Assembly: GCA_945871445.1 (NCBI GenBank)
Contig: CAMBWI010000006.1
Location: 1 to 59,816, forward strand
Direction: 5' to 3'
DNA: 59,816 nucleotides
Origin: Singulisphaera sp. GP187
GTDB lineage: Bacteria; Planctomycetota; Phycisphaerae; Phycisphaerales; SM1A02
Both the position numbers and the translations under genes were made by a program. Below the pieces are notes generated by a model that saw only the letters and a list, made by a program, of their open reading frames with translations, was not told the DNA's origin and did not search any database. The number at the start of each line of letters is the position of its first letter. Position 1 is the stretch's first letter. Positions 52,131-59,816 of the stretch are shown here, piece by piece.

Positions 52131-53366
52131 TTACGACTGAAATGAAATCGACGGTCCCGATGTCGTTCGCATGCGAATCGTTTCTGGCATCGATCCAATT
52201 CCATCGAGCAACTTTCGGTCCTCAAACCCTTCAACATCCAAGATCACATAACTCGTGCGTGGATTGGACTGCAGATATTCGGCGTTGATGTTGATACCCG
52301 CCTTCGCCAAGAGTGTGTGCATCGAACCCAACACGCCCGGGACATTTCGGTGGACATGCAAGATGCGAAGTTGTCCTTCCCGTAATACTGGCAGGTCGAC
52401 TTGTGGAATATTGACCGATGTATCCGTCGATCCATAGTGCCAAAAACGGACAAGTTTTTCTGCAACTTCTGCCGCGATTGATTCTTGAGCCTCTTCGGTC
52501 GAGCCGCCGATGTGTGGAGTGAGAATCGCAGTTGGGCAAGATTGCATCGGTGATGTGAAAGTATCGCCTGTCGCAGCAGGCTCCGAAGGAAAGACATCGA
52601 TCGCAGCCCCGCCGAGGCGACCTTCACGAAGTGCTATTGCAAGAGCATCAAGATCAACAACCGAGCCGCGCGCATTGTTGATCAAGATTGCGCCAGGCTT
52701 CATCATTGCAATTTGACGCGCGCCGATAAAGCCCAAGGTCTGTTGCGTTTCTGGAACATGCAGAGTGACGCAATCTGCATCACGAAGCAGCGCTTCAAGG
52801 GTTGGTCGGGATTGCGCGTTTCCAAGAGGCAGCTTGCGAACAACATCGTAGAAAATCACTCGCATTCCAAGTGATTCTGCAAGCACGCTGACTTGCGATC
52901 CGATGTGACCATATCCGACGATCCCCAATGTTCTTCCGCGAACTTCGTGCGAGTGACTGGCAGATTTATCCCAGCGACCAGCGTGCAACTGCGCAGATTT
53001 TTCAAAGAGCCTGCGAAAGAGACAGATCGCTTCGGCGACGGTCATCTCCGCAACGCTTCGAGTATTGCTGAATGGCGAATTGAAAACCGCAGCTCCACAC
53101 GATTCCGCTGCAAGCAAATCAACTTGGTTCGTGCCGATGCAGAAGCAACCAACAGCAACAAGATTGGAGTGATTGGCAAATTGCGCTGCGCGCATTTCGG
53201 TCTTGGATCGAATACCTAAAACGCTTGCTCCAGAAAGTGCGCGCTCAAGTTCTGCTCCTACAAGTGCGCCTGGGATTCGCTGCACTTGAAATCCCGCTTC
53301 CATCAAGATTGAATCAGCAACTAGATGAATCGATTCAAGAAGGAGAGCCTTCGGTGCGGTCGTCAT
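52131..53366 (-). CDS. serA: D-3-phosphoglycerate dehydrogenase with ACT domain
   Basis: 411 aa, the E. coli SerA length class. NAD-binding GIVGYGHIGSQVSVLAESLG, NSPFSNTRSVAEMTVAEAIC, INNARGSVVDLDALA (Arg), DVFPSEPAATGD (Glu) and LTPHIGGSTEEAQESIA (His). The last ~75 residues (LRILHVHRNVPGVLGSMHTL) are an ACT domain, which usually gives serine feedback inhibition. First step of serine synthesis. In the minus-strand run after map, 45 nt gap. Confidence 0.93.
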   Translation of the reverse strand: MTTAPKALLLESIHLVADSILMEAGFQVQRIPGALVGAELERALSGASVLGIRSKTEMRAAQFANHSNLVAVGCFCIGTNQVDLLAAESCGAAVFNSPFSNTRSVAEMTVAEAICLFRRLFEKSAQLHAGRWDKSASHSHEVRGRTLGIVGYGHIGSQVSVLAESLGMRVIFYDVVRKLPLGNAQSRPTLEALLRDADCVTLHVPETQQTLGFIGARQIAMMKPGAILINNARGSVVDLDALAIALREGRLGGAAIDVFPSEPAATGDTFTSPMQSCPTAILTPHIGGSTEEAQESIAAEVAEKLVRFWHYGSTDTSVNIPQVDLPVLREGQLRILHVHRNVPGVLGSMHTLLAKAGININAEYLQSNPRTSYVILDVEGFEDRKLLDGIGSMPETIRMRTTSGPSISFQS

Positions 53367-53411
53367 GTTGGCAAGAGTATCTCTCTGGCGAATTGCCGTG
53401 GAAGCGCAGAA

Positions 53412-54218
53412 CTATCCCACAACATCTGGCAGCGCAAAGAGATCGGCAGTCAGATTGACTGGGCCATCTGCAGTGATGAGCACATCGGCTTCATAGTGAA
53501 CGCTCAGCGATCCATCGCCTGTCAAAATTGGCCATGCAGTTCCTTGCGAGATAATCTCCGTGGTGCTGACTGCGATCATCGGTTCGACTGCGATCAACAT
53601 TCCAGGTTTGAAAGTTGTCCACGCTTCGCTCCATTCGCCGGGATATGTCGGGACGACATTGGAAACAAATGGCGGAGCGTGCAGAGTTTTGCCATAACCA
53701 TGTCCTCCAAGTCCGCGCACAAGAAAAAATCCGCTTTCTTTTTCCACGCATGTTTGAACGGCGCGAGCCCAATCGATCAATGGTCGACCAGGCTGCATCG
53801 CTGCGACCCCGCGTCGCAAACTTTCTCTTCCGCTTCGCAGCAGAGCATGCGAAAGGTCATCGCCAGATTTGATCAGATATGTCCACGCAGCATCGCCGAT
53901 CCAACCTTGGTGGCGAACGCCGATGTCGATGGAAACCAAGTCGCCTTCCGCGATTCCTTTGCGTGTCATGTCATGCGTTCCATGCACGACGCATTCGTTG
54001 ACAGAAATACAAGCGTGACTTGGGAATGGAGGATGTCCTCGCACCTTGTATCCCAAGAAGCAAGACTTGCAATCAAGGCGATTTAATGTGCGCTCGATGA
54101 ACGAATCGATCTCTGCAAGCGTTTGTCCTTCCTTGAGAAATTCAGCGAGCGCTTCGTGTGTTCGACAAACACACGCCGCGGCAGCAGTTGCAGATGCAAT
54201 TTCGTGTGAGGAAAGCAT
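53412..54218 (-). CDS. map: Methionine aminopeptidase type I
   Basis: 268 aa. Metal ligands are all in place: Asp in VSIDIGV, Asp in IGDAAWTY, His in GGHGYGKTLH, Glu in AVEPMIAV and Glu in VHYEADVLIT; the substrate His is in ECVVHGTHD. Removes the initiator Met of nascent proteins. It has no N-terminal zinc domain. Directly after hutI (9 nt), an unusual neighbour; more often map follows secY or adk. Confidence 0.95.
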   Translation of the reverse strand: MLSSHEIASATAAAACVCRTHEALAEFLKEGQTLAEIDSFIERTLNRLDCKSCFLGYKVRGHPPFPSHACISVNECVVHGTHDMTRKGIAEGDLVSIDIGVRHQGWIGDAAWTYLIKSGDDLSHALLRSGRESLRRGVAAMQPGRPLIDWARAVQTCVEKESGFFLVRGLGGHGYGKTLHAPPFVSNVVPTYPGEWSEAWTTFKPGMLIAVEPMIAVSTTEIISQGTAWPILTGDGSLSVHYEADVLITADGPVNLTADLFALPDVVG

Positions 54219-54227
54219 GATGGCAGA

Positions 54228-55481
54228 TTAACGCACACCGATTGCGTTGGAGGCAATGACTTCACCACGAGCGAGAACCAATTCTGGAAGTGATCCCGAG
54301 AGCTCATATCCCAAGGCGCGTTCATCCTTGAAAGGCCACAGAACCATATCTGCAGATTTGCCCACTGCGATTGATCCGCATTGCTCTGTCAGCCCAAGCA
54401 CGCAAGCTGCATTCCAAGTCACACTCGTAATCGCTTCAGCAGGAGTCATTTTCATTTCGCGAACGGCAAATGCAAGAACAATCGGCATTGATCGAACGGG
54501 CGCACTGCCAGGATTTGCATTTGTAGCAAGCGCAAGCGCTCCACCTGCGTCGATAAATTTTCGAGCTTGCATACAGGGAGTCCCCAAGCAAAATGCTGTG
54601 GCAGGAAGTCCGACTGCGATTGTCTTGCTTCGCGCCACAAGATGCAAATCTGCATCAGTCGCTGCTTCGAGATGATCGACACTTTTCGCGCCAAGTTCGA
54701 GCGCAGCGGGAATCATTCCAAGCGAATGAAATTGATCGGTGTGCACACGAATGCCACACCCGAGCTTTTTCGCTGTTTGAAAATATTCAACGCAATCCGC
54801 AACGCTCCACGCGCCAGTTTCGCAGTACGCATCAGCGGTGATTCCAGGATATTTCTTCGCTACTGCGGGCAATGTCTCGTCGATCATCGACCGAACGCAA
54901 TCTTTGCGCTCTGGATCGATGGCGTGCGCTCCTAAAAAGGTTGCGTCAATTCGAAGCGGCGAATGTCGCGCAGCTTGGGCGATCGCTTCAATCATTCGCA
55001 GTTCGGTTTCGCTTTCAAGCCCATATCCGGATTTCACTTCTGCGGTCGTCGTTCCATACGCAGCCATTTCATGCAGTCTTTGCATAAGTTCATCGCAGAG
55101 ATCCTGCGTTGATGTCGCACGCACCGAACGAACTGTGGACATGATCCCACCACCTGCGGCCAAGATGTCGAGATACGAACGCCCAGCAAGTTTCATTTCC
55201 CATTCGTCCAATCGATCGCCAGCCCAGCACGCGTGCGTATGACAATCGACAAACCCTGGCATCAGCACTCGGCCACGAGCATCAATTACTTTTTCTTCAC
55301 TCTGAGACTTCGTTGGCGATCCCGCCGCGACTTCCGTGATCCGCCCATCTCGTATTCGAACAAATCCACTTGGGATCGTCGCCAAATTTCGCAGGTCTTC
55401 GCCTCGACGGGGAAGGTTCGAATTCCCTGTGCTTGATTGGAGAGTCACGATTCGGGCGTTTTGAAAGAGAATGCCGCTCAC
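54228..55481 (-). CDS. hutI: Imidazolonepropionase-like amidohydrolase
   Basis: 417 aa. Amidohydrolase barrel with the metal-binding HxH in GFVDCHTHACWAGDR, EMKLAGRSYLDILAAGGGI and TTTAEVKSGYGLE, which are HutI signatures, and a further His in RVHTDQFHSLG. Family enzymes open imidazolone propionate in histidine breakdown. At the usual metal-binding Asp (TDxNPG) the sequence reads ATNANPGSAP, so Asn replaces Asp; this may weaken or change metal binding. No hutH, hutU or hutG nearby. First gene of the minus-strand run. Confidence 0.85.
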   Translation of the reverse strand: MSGILFQNARIVTLQSSTGNSNLPRRGEDLRNLATIPSGFVRIRDGRITEVAAGSPTKSQSEEKVIDARGRVLMPGFVDCHTHACWAGDRLDEWEMKLAGRSYLDILAAGGGIMSTVRSVRATSTQDLCDELMQRLHEMAAYGTTTAEVKSGYGLESETELRMIEAIAQAARHSPLRIDATFLGAHAIDPERKDCVRSMIDETLPAVAKKYPGITADAYCETGAWSVADCVEYFQTAKKLGCGIRVHTDQFHSLGMIPAALELGAKSVDHLEAATDADLHLVARSKTIAVGLPATAFCLGTPCMQARKFIDAGGALALATNANPGSAPVRSMPIVLAFAVREMKMTPAEAITSVTWNAACVLGLTEQCGSIAVGKSADMVLWPFKDERALGYELSGSLPELVLARGEVIASNAIGVR

Positions 55482-55507
55482 AGTGCGGACGGTACCGTAC
55501 TGGCATA

Positions 55508-56038
55508 ATGTTGCTCTTTGTTATTCGACATGCAAAGGCTGCCGAGCGAGACTCGCATGAGTGGCCCGATGATTCGTTGCGCCCGCTGACCAAAGGTGGA
55601 ATTCGAAAATTCAAACGAGTTGCTGAGCGGATTCGCGAGATTCACCAACCGCCAGAAATCGTTTTGGCAAGTGGATACGCCAGAGCTTGGAGCACCGCGC
55701 GCATTCTCAACAAGGTCGCTCGATGGCCAGATCCAATTTTGTGTCACTCTCTCGAGTGTGATCACGATGATGGCGTTGAAGCGACACGCGCATTTCTTTC
55801 AATGCGTACCGAGGAATCGATCGCCATCGTGGGGCACGAACCGATGCTCAGCGATTTCGTTGGAGAACTTCTTGGATCAGCTGGACCTGCGATCGTGATG
55901 AATAAAGGGGCCGTGGCAGTTCTCGAAGTCACCGATGCGAAGCAATTGGCAACTGAGGAATCTTTTCCTAGAAGTGTGGCATCTCTCGTCGCACTCATCG
56001 ACCCAAGTTGGTTCGACTCAGGTCGTTCGAAACGCTAG
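55508..56038 (+). CDS. SixA-like histidine phosphatase
   Basis: 176 aa from ATG 55508, 26 nt from the divergent hutI start. FVIRHAKAAE holds the catalytic RH motif of the branch-2-like phosphohistidine phosphatases, RPLTKGGIRKFKRVAERI and SGYARAWSTARIL follow, and IVGHEPMLSDFVGELL holds the second catalytic His. SixA removes phosphate from HPt domains of hybrid kinases; substrate here unknown. A short tail after ALIDPSWF is unremarkable. The following STAS gene is 58 nt away. Confidence 0.88.
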   Translation: MLLFVIRHAKAAERDSHEWPDDSLRPLTKGGIRKFKRVAERIREIHQPPEIVLASGYARAWSTARILNKVARWPDPILCHSLECDHDDGVEATRAFLSMRTEESIAIVGHEPMLSDFVGELLGSAGPAIVMNKGAVAVLEVTDAKQLATEESFPRSVASLVALIDPSWFDSGRSKR

Positions 56039-56096
56039 ACTTCATTCTTTCAATTAATACTTTCACACTGTCCCCAAAACGCCCGCGAGAAAAACT

Positions 56097-56483
56097 ATGA
56101 GTACCCCCGAAGCACCAACGACGAAAAAAACATCGTATGTCGAAATGATTTGGGATGGTTCTATCCTGATCGTTCGACCAGAAGGTCCAAATATTGGTCA
56201 GCGTGAGGCACCGATCATGAGCGGGGATATCGATCCGCACATGAAATCGTTGGGCAAGGCAATCAAATTTATGGTTCTCGATCTTTCGAGTGTCCAGTTC
56301 ATGAGCAGTATGGGAATTGGAACGTGCATCAATTGTCGCAATGGTGCCGCCGCTCTTGGCGCAAAGCCGATTCTCTATGGAGCCAACAAAGATTTACGCG
56401 CGCTGCTGGCAATGATGAAGATCGAAAAGCTTTTTATGGTCGCAGATTCACGCGAGTCTCTAAACAAAATCGTCGGCCGCTGA
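56097..56483 (+). CDS. STAS-domain protein (anti-sigma factor antagonist type)
   Basis: 128 aa. Single STAS domain: IWDGSILIVRPEGPNIG, KFMVLDLSSVQFMSSMGIGT and AKPILYGANKDLRALLAMMK. The conserved Ser in FMSSMGIG is the position phosphorylated by anti-sigma kinases in SpoIIAA-like proteins. No kinase or phosphatase gene is adjacent apart from the SixA-like gene, so partner proteins are unknown. A purine stretch (GCGAGAAAAAC) precedes the ATG. Confidence 0.88.
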   Translation: MSTPEAPTTKKTSYVEMIWDGSILIVRPEGPNIGQREAPIMSGDIDPHMKSLGKAIKFMVLDLSSVQFMSSMGIGTCINCRNGAAALGAKPILYGANKDLRALLAMMKIEKLFMVADSRESLNKIVGR

Positions 56484-56492
56484 TTTGACCAG

Positions 56493-56518
56493 TCGACGAT
56501 TCGGTCGAGCAGTTTTTT
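56493..56518 (+). terminator. Weak intrinsic terminator after the STAS gene
   Basis: Five-base stem TCGAC (56493-56497) with GTCGA (56504-56508), then GCAG and six T (56513-56518). The stem is short and separated from the T-run, so termination efficiency is doubtful. It overlaps the convergent ChaN-like stop. Confidence 0.35.
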
Positions 56519-57548
56519 ATTGTTGCTTGGGTGGAAAGTGACTTTTCGTGTGAATCACGATGTCCGCTCCCTTGATTTCTTTTTCCTCAATCTCTGGTGT
56601 CGCATTTGGCTGTAGTGAGATCACCAAGATTTTTGCGTCGGGGCAGAGGCGTGAAAATTGCGCAACAGTTCCAAGTCGCTGTTCAAGGTGAAACCCGCCA
56701 GCAATATGAATGACTGCAGTTTGCTGTGCAAAGATTTTTGCCGCGCTCATGCCCATCGTTCGATCCCAGACTCGCTGCGCGCGGTGTGTGCGGTCAACAT
56801 CTTCGTCGTTGGGCTCTAGCGGGCCTTTTTCGCCTTTGCCAGCACGATCTTTGTGCATTTCCACCATCAATTCTTTCAGCCGATTCCAATCTCCATCTCG
56901 CGTGATGCTTTCGTCGATCTCGAAGAAGAGTTGTTCATCCGCTGGCAGAGTGCGCAGCGATTCATATCCATCTCGAAGTGCAATCGACACATATTTTCTT
57001 GGCGCATTCGCTGCGATGACCTGTGCGTTGCGAACGCACGCCGAATCGATCATTGGCTGATACCAAGGTATCCAAGTGTTCTCTCCAGCCCAATCACGAG
57101 ATTTTGTGTTTGTAATAAATACATCAAGTGTGTTCGTATGACTCAGATAGAGGTCGACATCACCTTGTTCATTTCGCTCGAGCATTTCAAGACTGACTGC
57201 CGCCTTTGTATGTGCGGCAAGAAACGCATTCACAAGAGCGTGTTCGACTCGATGAGCTGATGCATCGTCGTGGGTCTCGCCAACGAAGACTGCGTTTGCG
57301 TTTGCGACTCGTTGAAGAACTTCGTCCCAGGTGATTCGAGTGTGTGTTTTGCCATCAAACGCTGCAAGCGATTCTGGATTTGGCGACTGCGCAATCTCGA
57401 TCGCAGGATCGATTCGTTTGGTATTCGCACATCCGCAAATGGAAAATGCAAAGCCCAGAGTTGCGAAAGAGAAAAAAAGTACTCGAAATGTTAGAAAGTA
57501 AAAAGTTTTATTTGGACTTTTCAATTTCGGGCATAGACTATGACACAT
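56517..57548 (-). CDS. ChaN-like heme-regulated lipoprotein
   Basis: 343 aa from ATG 57548; ATG 57590 is in frame, and a TTG at 57524 would give a more typical signal peptide. Lipobox SICGC. ChaN-family motifs: VFVGETHDDASAHRVEHAL near the N-terminus and AVIHIAGGFHLEQRLGTVA near the C-terminus; the conserved His and Glu residues bind heme or iron in characterised members. An acidic insertion (GKGEKGPLEPNDEDVDRTH) is in the middle. Its start overlaps the start of the divergent M14 gene. Confidence 0.82.
   Translation of the reverse strand: MCHSLCPKLKSPNKTFYFLTFRVLFFSFATLGFAFSICGCANTKRIDPAIEIAQSPNPESLAAFDGKTHTRITWDEVLQRVANANAVFVGETHDDASAHRVEHALVNAFLAAHTKAAVSLEMLERNEQGDVDLYLSHTNTLDVFITNTKSRDWAGENTWIPWYQPMIDSACVRNAQVIAANAPRKYVSIALRDGYESLRTLPADEQLFFEIDESITRDGDWNRLKELMVEMHKDRAGKGEKGPLEPNDEDVDRTHRAQRVWDRTMGMSAAKIFAQQTAVIHIAGGFHLEQRLGTVAQFSRLCPDAKILVISLQPNATPEIEEKEIKGADIVIHTKSHFPPKQQ
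57512..57539 (+). promoter_or_regulatory. Candidate promoter of the M14 carboxypeptidase gene
   Basis: TTGGAC (57512-57517) and TAGACT (57534-57539), 16-nt spacing, end 7 nt before ATG 57547. The transcript would be leaderless or nearly so, and the promoter lies inside the start of the divergent ChaN-like gene. Confidence 0.35.
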
Positions 57549-59808
57549 GATGCATTTTCTGTTGCCTATTCTGATTGCCTTTACAACCAATGCATCAGAT
57601 GGCGGACCTTCCGGATCAGCTCTCGAAGGCTCCGACAGCGTTGTTCGAGTGCGCCTGAACTCGATTCGTGATGTGCGAACAATGGAGTCACTCTCTGGAG
57701 ATATGTGGTCTCACGGCATTTATGACGGCCAGGCGGATTATCAAGTCTCTCCAATGCAACTCGATTTACTCTCTCGAACCAAACTTGAATATTGCGTGAT
57801 GATTGAAAATCTGGACTCTGTGGTGCAGGCGGAGGCGAAGCGTCTTGCAGAACCGCCAGCAGAAGGAGGCGTTGCGGACGATACGTGGTTCAGCGACTTC
57901 AAAGATCTTGCCGCGATCAATGCTCGACTCGATGCGCTTGCGGCTCTGCGACCTGATATCGCATCGGTTGTTGTTGTCGGACTTTCTCTCGAAGGTCGAC
58001 AAATTCGTGGTCTACGAATCAGCTCAGCTCCTACAGGAACTTCTGTACCCGGAATCGTTTTCAATGCGACTCAACATGCACGCGAATGGGGAGCCACAAT
58101 GACGGGTATGTTTGTTGCAGATCGATTGGTTGAGAGTGCGGATAACGATCCTCGTGTTCAAGCACTTCTCAGCCGTACTGAAATTTTCGTCATACCTGTT
58201 GTCAATCCTGATGGATATTTTTTCACTTGGGCCAACAGTGCAAATCGACTTTGGCGCAAGAATCGTCGCGACAATGGCGATGGGACATTTGGCGTAGACA
58301 ACAACAGAAACTGGGGATATGAGTGGGGAGGCGCAGGATCAAGCACGCAAACATCCAGCGAGACCTATAGAGGGACTGGTCCATTTTCCGAACCAGAAAC
58401 AATCGCAATGCGCGATTTTTTTAATGCACGACCAAACATCGTTGCCAACATTGACTTCCACGCTTATAGCCAATTGATTCTTTCGCCTTGGGCATACACA
58501 GTTTCTCCTACAGTCGATGCGGCGCTCTTCCAGTCCATTGGAGATTCAATGAAGAACGAAATCGCAGCGGAAACAGGGGCTCCGTATGTGGTTGGGCCAG
58601 TTGGATCGACGCTGTATCTCGCGAGTGGCGGTTCAGTTGATTGGGTGTACGGAGCTCGCAACGCTCTCGCCTGGACGATCGAAGTACGCGACAGAGGAGC
58701 ATATGGTTTTGTGATGCCGCCAGAAGAAATTCTCCCATGTGCTCGCGAGTGCTTTGTTGCCGCGTTATCGATGGCAGAAATTACTTCGCAGGCAGTCACC
58801 ACTGCGATCCCAAATGGAGCGCCAACGCAACTCGTTCCAAATCAAGCAACATCACTTACGGTGAGCATCCGACCAAACAATATTGCTGTTGTTGTTGATC
58901 GCAAATTGTTCTCGCGAATCAACGGTGGTTCTTGGCAGTCGAGTCCGTTGGTTCTTCTCTCGGGCAATCTCTATAACGCATTGATTCCGCCAGCATCGTG
59001 CGGAGCAGTTGTTGATTTTTATATCGAGGTCTCTCTTTCGAGTGGTGCGCCTGTGCGATACCCAGCGACTGCACCCAATACATTTCTGACTGCGACGGTC
59101 TTGGGCGAAACAAATTTGGCAGAGTATGACTTCGAGATCGCAAACTCACTCTGGCTGTATGGCATTGTTGGCGATACTGCGACGGCAGGGCAATGGCTTC
59201 GTGGCGATCCGATTGGAACAAACGCCCAGTCAGAGGATGATCACACTCCTGGAACTGCGACACAGTGCGCATTCACCGGCCAGGGAATGATCGGCGGAGG
59301 TGCAGGAGCCGCAGATGTCGACGGCGGAATCACCACGCTGCAGTCGCCCATTCTTTGCACGATGGTTGCAGGAGCGCGTTTGCGCTATTGGTATTGGTAC
59401 ACAAATAGTTTGGGAGGATCTCCAAATCTCGACGAGTTCGTTGTGCAAGTTTCGAGTGATGGCATCTTGTGGACGCCCGCGACGACCGTTCTGACAAGCG
59501 CAACACTTTGGCGCGAGGCAGATATTGCTCTGGATGGTCTCATTTCAGTTGGATCACCAGTTCGCGTCCGATTTATTGCTCAGGATCTTGGTGCTGGTTC
59601 ACTTGTGGAGGCAGCGATTGATGATCTCAAGATCATCACCGTTGGTTGCGAGGGAGTGAGTGGTGACATCAACGGTGACGGAATCGTCAACGGAGTCGAC
59701 CTCGCAGCCCTTCTTTCTCAGTGGGGCGGTCCAGGGAGCGCTGATTTCAACGGCGACCAAATCGTCAGCGGCCCTGACTTGGCAATTCTGCTCTCCAATT
59801 GGGGATGA
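57547..59808 (+). CDS. Secreted M14 zinc carboxypeptidase with dockerin-like tail
   Basis: 753 aa from ATG 57547 or 57550. Short hydrophobic signal (FLLPILIAFTTNA), propeptide-like region to about 120, then the M14 domain: zinc ligands H and E in TQHAREWGAT, substrate Arg in NNNRNWGYEWGG, third zinc His in IDFHAYSQL, catalytic Glu in AWTIEVRDRG. A beta-rich region follows (SLTVSIRPNNIAVV and onward, with a concanavalin-like AGARLRYWYWYTNS part). The tail GDINGDGIVNGVDLAALLSQ plus a second repeat ends in LLSNWG. The stop is 8 nt before the window end. Confidence 0.92.
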   Translation: MMHFLLPILIAFTTNASDGGPSGSALEGSDSVVRVRLNSIRDVRTMESLSGDMWSHGIYDGQADYQVSPMQLDLLSRTKLEYCVMIENLDSVVQAEAKRLAEPPAEGGVADDTWFSDFKDLAAINARLDALAALRPDIASVVVVGLSLEGRQIRGLRISSAPTGTSVPGIVFNATQHAREWGATMTGMFVADRLVESADNDPRVQALLSRTEIFVIPVVNPDGYFFTWANSANRLWRKNRRDNGDGTFGVDNNRNWGYEWGGAGSSTQTSSETYRGTGPFSEPETIAMRDFFNARPNIVANIDFHAYSQLILSPWAYTVSPTVDAALFQSIGDSMKNEIAAETGAPYVVGPVGSTLYLASGGSVDWVYGARNALAWTIEVRDRGAYGFVMPPEEILPCARECFVAALSMAEITSQAVTTAIPNGAPTQLVPNQATSLTVSIRPNNIAVVVDRKLFSRINGGSWQSSPLVLLSGNLYNALIPPASCGAVVDFYIEVSLSSGAPVRYPATAPNTFLTATVLGETNLAEYDFEIANSLWLYGIVGDTATAGQWLRGDPIGTNAQSEDDHTPGTATQCAFTGQGMIGGGAGAADVDGGITTLQSPILCTMVAGARLRYWYWYTNSLGGSPNLDEFVVQVSSDGILWTPATTVLTSATLWREADIALDGLISVGSPVRVRFIAQDLGAGSLVEAAIDDLKIITVGCEGVSGDINGDGIVNGVDLAALLSQWGGPGSADFNGDQIVSGPDLAILLSNWG

Positions 59809-59816
59809 TTTCGTCC

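Noticed and set aside
55410-55440. GGTTCGAATTCCC resembling a tRNA T-arm
   Set aside because: It lies inside hutI and no acceptor or anticodon arms can be formed around it.

Overview
The window looks like a chromosomal segment of a Planctomycetota bacterium, most likely class Phycisphaerae. The best marker is a C-terminal dockerin-like tag of the form DGxDLAxLLSxWG on three secreted proteins (di-heme oxidoreductase, S8-like protein, M14 carboxypeptidase). TPR plus CRTAC1 gene pairs, a solitary hpnH, an ECF sigma factor beside an H-x9-DG membrane protein, and Gram-negative envelope genes (LptB, two LptF/LptG permeases, a PagL-like protein) agree with this. No rRNA, tRNA, CRISPR array, transposase, integrase or phage gene was recognised. 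Gene density is high and many neighbours overlap by 1 to 4 nt.

Layout: 0-4.6 kb, secreted redox and beta-propeller proteins. 4.6-11.7 kb, a tight minus-strand run murC-murB-ddl-ftsQ-like-membrane protein-greA-cls. 11.8-16.0 kb, a sigma54-dependent response regulator followed by two LptF/LptG permeases. 16.0-16.4 kb, a repeat island. 16.4-22.1 kb, a minus-strand run of ECF sigma, its membrane partner, L35, L20, a GT-C glycosyltransferase and a PPIase lipoprotein. 22.3-28 kb, hpnH, a dehydrogenase, an S8-like secreted protein and a two-domain ABC permease. 28-33.3 kb, nuoD-nuoE-(93-aa CxxC protein)-nuoF-ybeY-CorC-like. 33.3-42.2 kb, lptB, PEGA lipoprotein, Nudix, PagL-like, galE, two uncharacterised genes, thiolase, fbp, a Dabb lipoprotein and a DUF3754 protein. 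42.2-49.4 kb, a candidate structured RNA, nrdJ, dcd and a UvrD/PcrA helicase. 49.4-49.9 kb, a second repeat island. 49.9-55.5 kb, hutI-map-serA-prolyl oligopeptidase (minus). 55.5-59.8 kb, SixA-like, STAS, ChaN-like and an M14 carboxypeptidase.

The genes cover envelope building (peptidoglycan precursors, LPS export, lipid A editing, cardiolipin, galactose sugars), respiration (part of complex I), deoxynucleotide supply (nrdJ and dcd adjacent), central metabolism (fbp, serA, thiolase, hutI) and secreted hydrolases. 

The most unusual signal is a pair of ~127-bp imperfect palindromes with 23/24-nt inverted arms, found in opposite orientation at 16.2 and 49.7 kb. Both lie between the 3' ends of convergent genes and both sit in CAGCCGCGG-rich sequence. 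At 49.5-49.9 kb a near-identical tandem duplication carries the palindrome in one unit and lacks it in the other, so occupied and empty sites can be compared directly. Secondary leads are a structured, terminator-ended intergenic region after nrdJ and a promoter-terminator pair in front of the PagL-like gene.
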